DNA from: Neptunicoccus sediminis
GTDB taxonomy: Bacteria > Pseudomonadota > Alphaproteobacteria > Rhodobacterales > Rhodobacteraceae
Assembly: GCF_001719615.1 (NCBI RefSeq)
Contig: NZ_MDVX01000018.1
Span: 1-64,000 of the forward strand
DNA: 64,000 nt
Direction of reading: 5' to 3'
Made by a program: the position numbers and the translations under genes. Shown here in pieces: positions 62,290 to 64,000 of the stretch; position 1 is the first letter of the stretch, and each line of letters starts with the position of its first letter. The notes under the pieces are model-generated. The model ran no database searches. It was given only the letters and a program-made list of their open reading frames with translations, and had not been told where the DNA came from.

Positions 62290-62772
62290 CTAGATGAGAT
62301 CGTCCGGCGATAGCTCATAGGCTTTGCCGAAACCGCCGTTAAGCGCGGCGGATGTGATTTCTAAGGTCACAAAGTTGAAATCTGCAAAATCAATGTAGAG
62401 TTTCGATTTCGGATGGCTTTGGAGATACAGACTGCGGATCGCGGCGTATTGTGCGGTGGATTTGTCCAAGAATGTTGCCTGAGCCTGAATGGAAATGCGC
62501 GGATGTGTGAGCGGATCGCCCTTGCTGCCCGGTTCTCCTAGAAGGAGGCCGCAATTGGGATCGTTGCGCAGCGCCTTGGTGTGGGCCGAGAGATCGGAAA
62601 TCAGTGACACGGGGACGCCATCCTTTGTGGTGCCCACCGCCACCCGCGTGACGCTGGGAGTCCGGGATTTCGGGTCTATCACCGCGAGCGCACCGAAATT
62701 TGCGTTCCGGATCAATGACTTTGCCAGAGTAATTGCCTCTGCGTCCGTGGGACGGATCGGGTCTTGGGGCAT
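62290..62772 (-). CDS. Pyridoxamine 5'-phosphate oxidase-fold protein, HugZ-like
   Basis: A 160-residue split beta-barrel protein with ALAVIDPKSRTPSVTRVAVGTTKDGVPV, LISDLSAHTKALRNDPNCGLLLGEP and HPRISIQAQATFL. This is the pattern of the HugZ/PNPOx-like family, which bind FMN or heme. It lacks the C-terminal heme-binding extension of full HugZ heme oxygenases, so heme degradation is unproven. It lies between convergent lysS and the divergent DUF4864 gene. Confidence 0.82.
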   Translation of the reverse strand: MPQDPIRPTDAEAITLAKSLIRNANFGALAVIDPKSRTPSVTRVAVGTTKDGVPVSLISDLSAHTKALRNDPNCGLLLGEPGSKGDPLTHPRISIQAQATFLDKSTAQYAAIRSLYLQSHPKSKLYIDFADFNFVTLEITSAALNGGFGKAYELSPDDLI

Positions 62773-62910
62773 GGTGCGGACCTCATGCTGGATTTTCGGG
62801 AATGGCTCTGACGGCTGTTGTAGTGATGCCGGTTTTCCAACAGGGGATCAAGAGCGGTTTGACCCAGTGCTGCGCCGGACTAGATTTAGAATATTACAGG
62901 GAGGTTTAGA

Positions 62911-63321
62911 ATGCGTATTTTTACCTTTTTTGCGACACTGGCGGCGGTCGGAATTCTGTGGATGGCGCCGGTAAAGGCCCAGAACAGCGATATAGAAGCT
63001 GTGATCGGGGCGCAGATTGACTCATTTCTGAAGGATGATTTTGAAACGGCCTTCACCTTTGCGGCGCCAAATATAAAGCAGATGTTTCGCACAGCGGAGC
63101 GGTTTGGCGTGATGGTCCGGCAGGGGTATCCTATGGTCCATCGTCCTGCAGAAGTGATTTTCAATGAACTTCGGGAAGAAGACGGCGCCCTTCAACAATA
63201 TGTCTCTATTATGGACCGTCAGGGGCAGTATTATATTGCCCGCTATTCTATGGCGCAGGTGGACGGGCGGTGGCAGATTACGGGTGTCAGTATCGAAAAG
63301 TCTCCGGCGGTAGGAGCTTAA
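62911..63321 (+). CDS. DUF4864 family secreted protein
   Basis: A 136-residue protein with a Sec signal peptide (1-23, ending VKA). The mature part has DIEAVIGAQIDSFLKDDFETAFTFAAPNIKQMF and the later YYIARYSMAQVDGRWQITGVSI, the SnoaL/NTF2-like layout of DUF4864. The function is unknown; periplasmic location is expected. GGGAGG precedes the ATG. Confidence 0.82.
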   Translation: MRIFTFFATLAAVGILWMAPVKAQNSDIEAVIGAQIDSFLKDDFETAFTFAAPNIKQMFRTAERFGVMVRQGYPMVHRPAEVIFNELREEDGALQQYVSIMDRQGQYYIARYSMAQVDGRWQITGVSIEKSPAVGA

Positions 63322-63439
63322 AGCGCGGTTAATACCCCGTTAAGGCTGCGTTCGGCGCAGCGACAGTCTGTTCAGTTTTCTTTGATAACTCTCAATCCGA
63401 TTGCGGCCTGCTGATGTGCCGGATTTGAGAGGATTTTTT

Positions 63440-64000
63440 ATGAACAAAGCATTAACTGACGGTCTGCAACTGATGCCGCCTGCGTTCGAATTCGGGCTGG
63501 ATGTCTGGTCACGCGAAGACGGCACACCAGGCTCAGACACCTACGACGGAGCGGCCAACGCTACGCTTATTGCGGCGGATGCGGATTTTGGCGGGTGTCT
63601 CGAACTGCTGAAAACCGACAATGTTCAAAGGCTGCGCTACACCGGCCAGACGCCGATGGAACCCGGATGTTACTGGCAGATTCGGGCGCGTATCAAAGCG
63701 GTGAGTGGTCCGCTGCCTTCTGTCCGCATCGCGGCCTGGGCTGGCAAAAGCGGCGGCGGGCATCTGTCCGGTGTGGTTGAAACCGGACCGTCCAAAGCTC
63801 TGCAAAACTACGGAGAGGTGGTTGAAGTCTCGGCCATCGTCGGTTCGGGTCATCGGGGCGGCGTTGATATGGTTTGGGGGCAGGAGGCCGTCTACGGGCA
63901 TTTCGGCATTGACCTGACCGGTGTGAATGACGGCGTGGTGCGGATTGACGATCTGATCATTGAAGATGTGAGCAGCATCTACACTCGCTCCATGCTCGAC
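63440..64000 (+). CDS. N-terminal part of a large protein, cut by the window end
   Basis: At least 187 residues, open to the last base. It has no signal peptide and starts MNKALTDGLQLMPPAFEFGL after AGAGGA. The visible part, with LRYTGQTPMEPGCYWQIRARIKAV, PSVRIAAWAGKSGGGH and VYGHFGIDLTG, looks like a beta-sandwich of the carbohydrate-binding type. From general memory, similar Rhodobacteraceae N-termini precede right-handed beta-helix domains, but the rest is not visible here. The codon pattern is normal for the window. Confidence 0.7.
   Translation, partial: MNKALTDGLQLMPPAFEFGLDVWSREDGTPGSDTYDGAANATLIAADADFGGCLELLKTDNVQRLRYTGQTPMEPGCYWQIRARIKAVSGPLPSVRIAAWAGKSGGGHLSGVVETGPSKALQNYGEVVEVSAIVGSGHRGGVDMVWGQEAVYGHFGIDLTGVNDGVVRIDDLIIEDVSSIYTRSMLD

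Overview
This window reads as chromosomal DNA of a marine alphaproteobacterium of the Rhodobacteraceae (Roseobacter-type). The indicators are high G+C coding bias, the pckA / chvI-chvG / hprK-rapZ-PTS arrangement, a class I lysyl-tRNA synthetase, methylsuccinyl-CoA dehydrogenase of the ethylmalonyl-CoA pathway, a PutR-type Lrp regulator divergent from putA, and CbtAB/CobN/CobW/DUF1636 cobalt-cobalamin genes. No rRNA, tRNA, CRISPR array, prophage or insertion sequence was recognised. Genes are dense, and most of the longer gaps hold regulatory sequence.

Layout. 1-4.5 kb: tyrosine phosphatase, dnaX, an endonuclease/exonuclease/phosphatase-fold protein and a DMT exporter. 4.5-15.2 kb: an amino-acid/osmolyte module. 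It holds a betaine/proline-type ABC importer with two permease domains in one chain, arginase, ornithine cyclodeaminase, PutA and a PutR-like regulator, so arginine could run through ornithine and proline to glutamate. 15.2-20.8 kb: a phosphate regulon (pstSCAB-phoU-phoB) behind a six-unit Pho-box array. 20.8-27.7 kb: recO, a META lipoprotein, mcd, a NicO/DUF1007 metal transport pair, DUF1294 and pckA. 28.0-33.4 kb: the chvI-chvG-hprK-rapZ-EIIA(Man)-HPr-acyltransferase operon. 33.4-41.9 kb: SoxR with a divergent VOC gene under a near-perfect SoxR box, then cobalt/cobalamin genes. These are cobN, a GNAT gene and cobW in one operon, a DUF1636 gene, and a cobalamin riboswitch ahead of cbtB, cbtA and a His-rich secreted protein of unknown function. 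42.1-49.6 kb: smc, a GMC oxidoreductase with a Tat-signal partner, a lytic transglycosylase and a 1-Cys peroxiredoxin. 49.7-54.0 kb: a small glycan cluster of GT4, GT25, a hexapeptide acyltransferase, a GT11 fucosyltransferase and a convergent GT10-like gene. 54.1-64 kb: pnp, an MFS gene and rpsO in one direction, an RTX-type protein, a GST, a TerB-like protein, lysS, a HugZ-like protein, a DUF4864 protein and the start of a large protein cut by the window edge.

The most notable non-gene signals are these. (1) A 26-nt element in three copies, identical at 24 of 26 positions, each 7-11 nt past the stop codon of a minus-strand gene. (2) Four tandem 14-bp GAAGCTTC-type units upstream of the DUF1007/NicO operon. 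(3) The Pho-box array. (4) A GMC oxidoreductase whose FAD-binding N-terminus can only be included with an ATT start. (5) A C8 slip site in dnaX with nearby stops in both alternative frames, suggesting a gamma/tau switch. (6) A His-rich secreted protein in the B12-riboswitch operon. Starts were adjusted where ribosome-binding sites or family N-termini argued for it. All function calls are from reading the sequence, without database searches.
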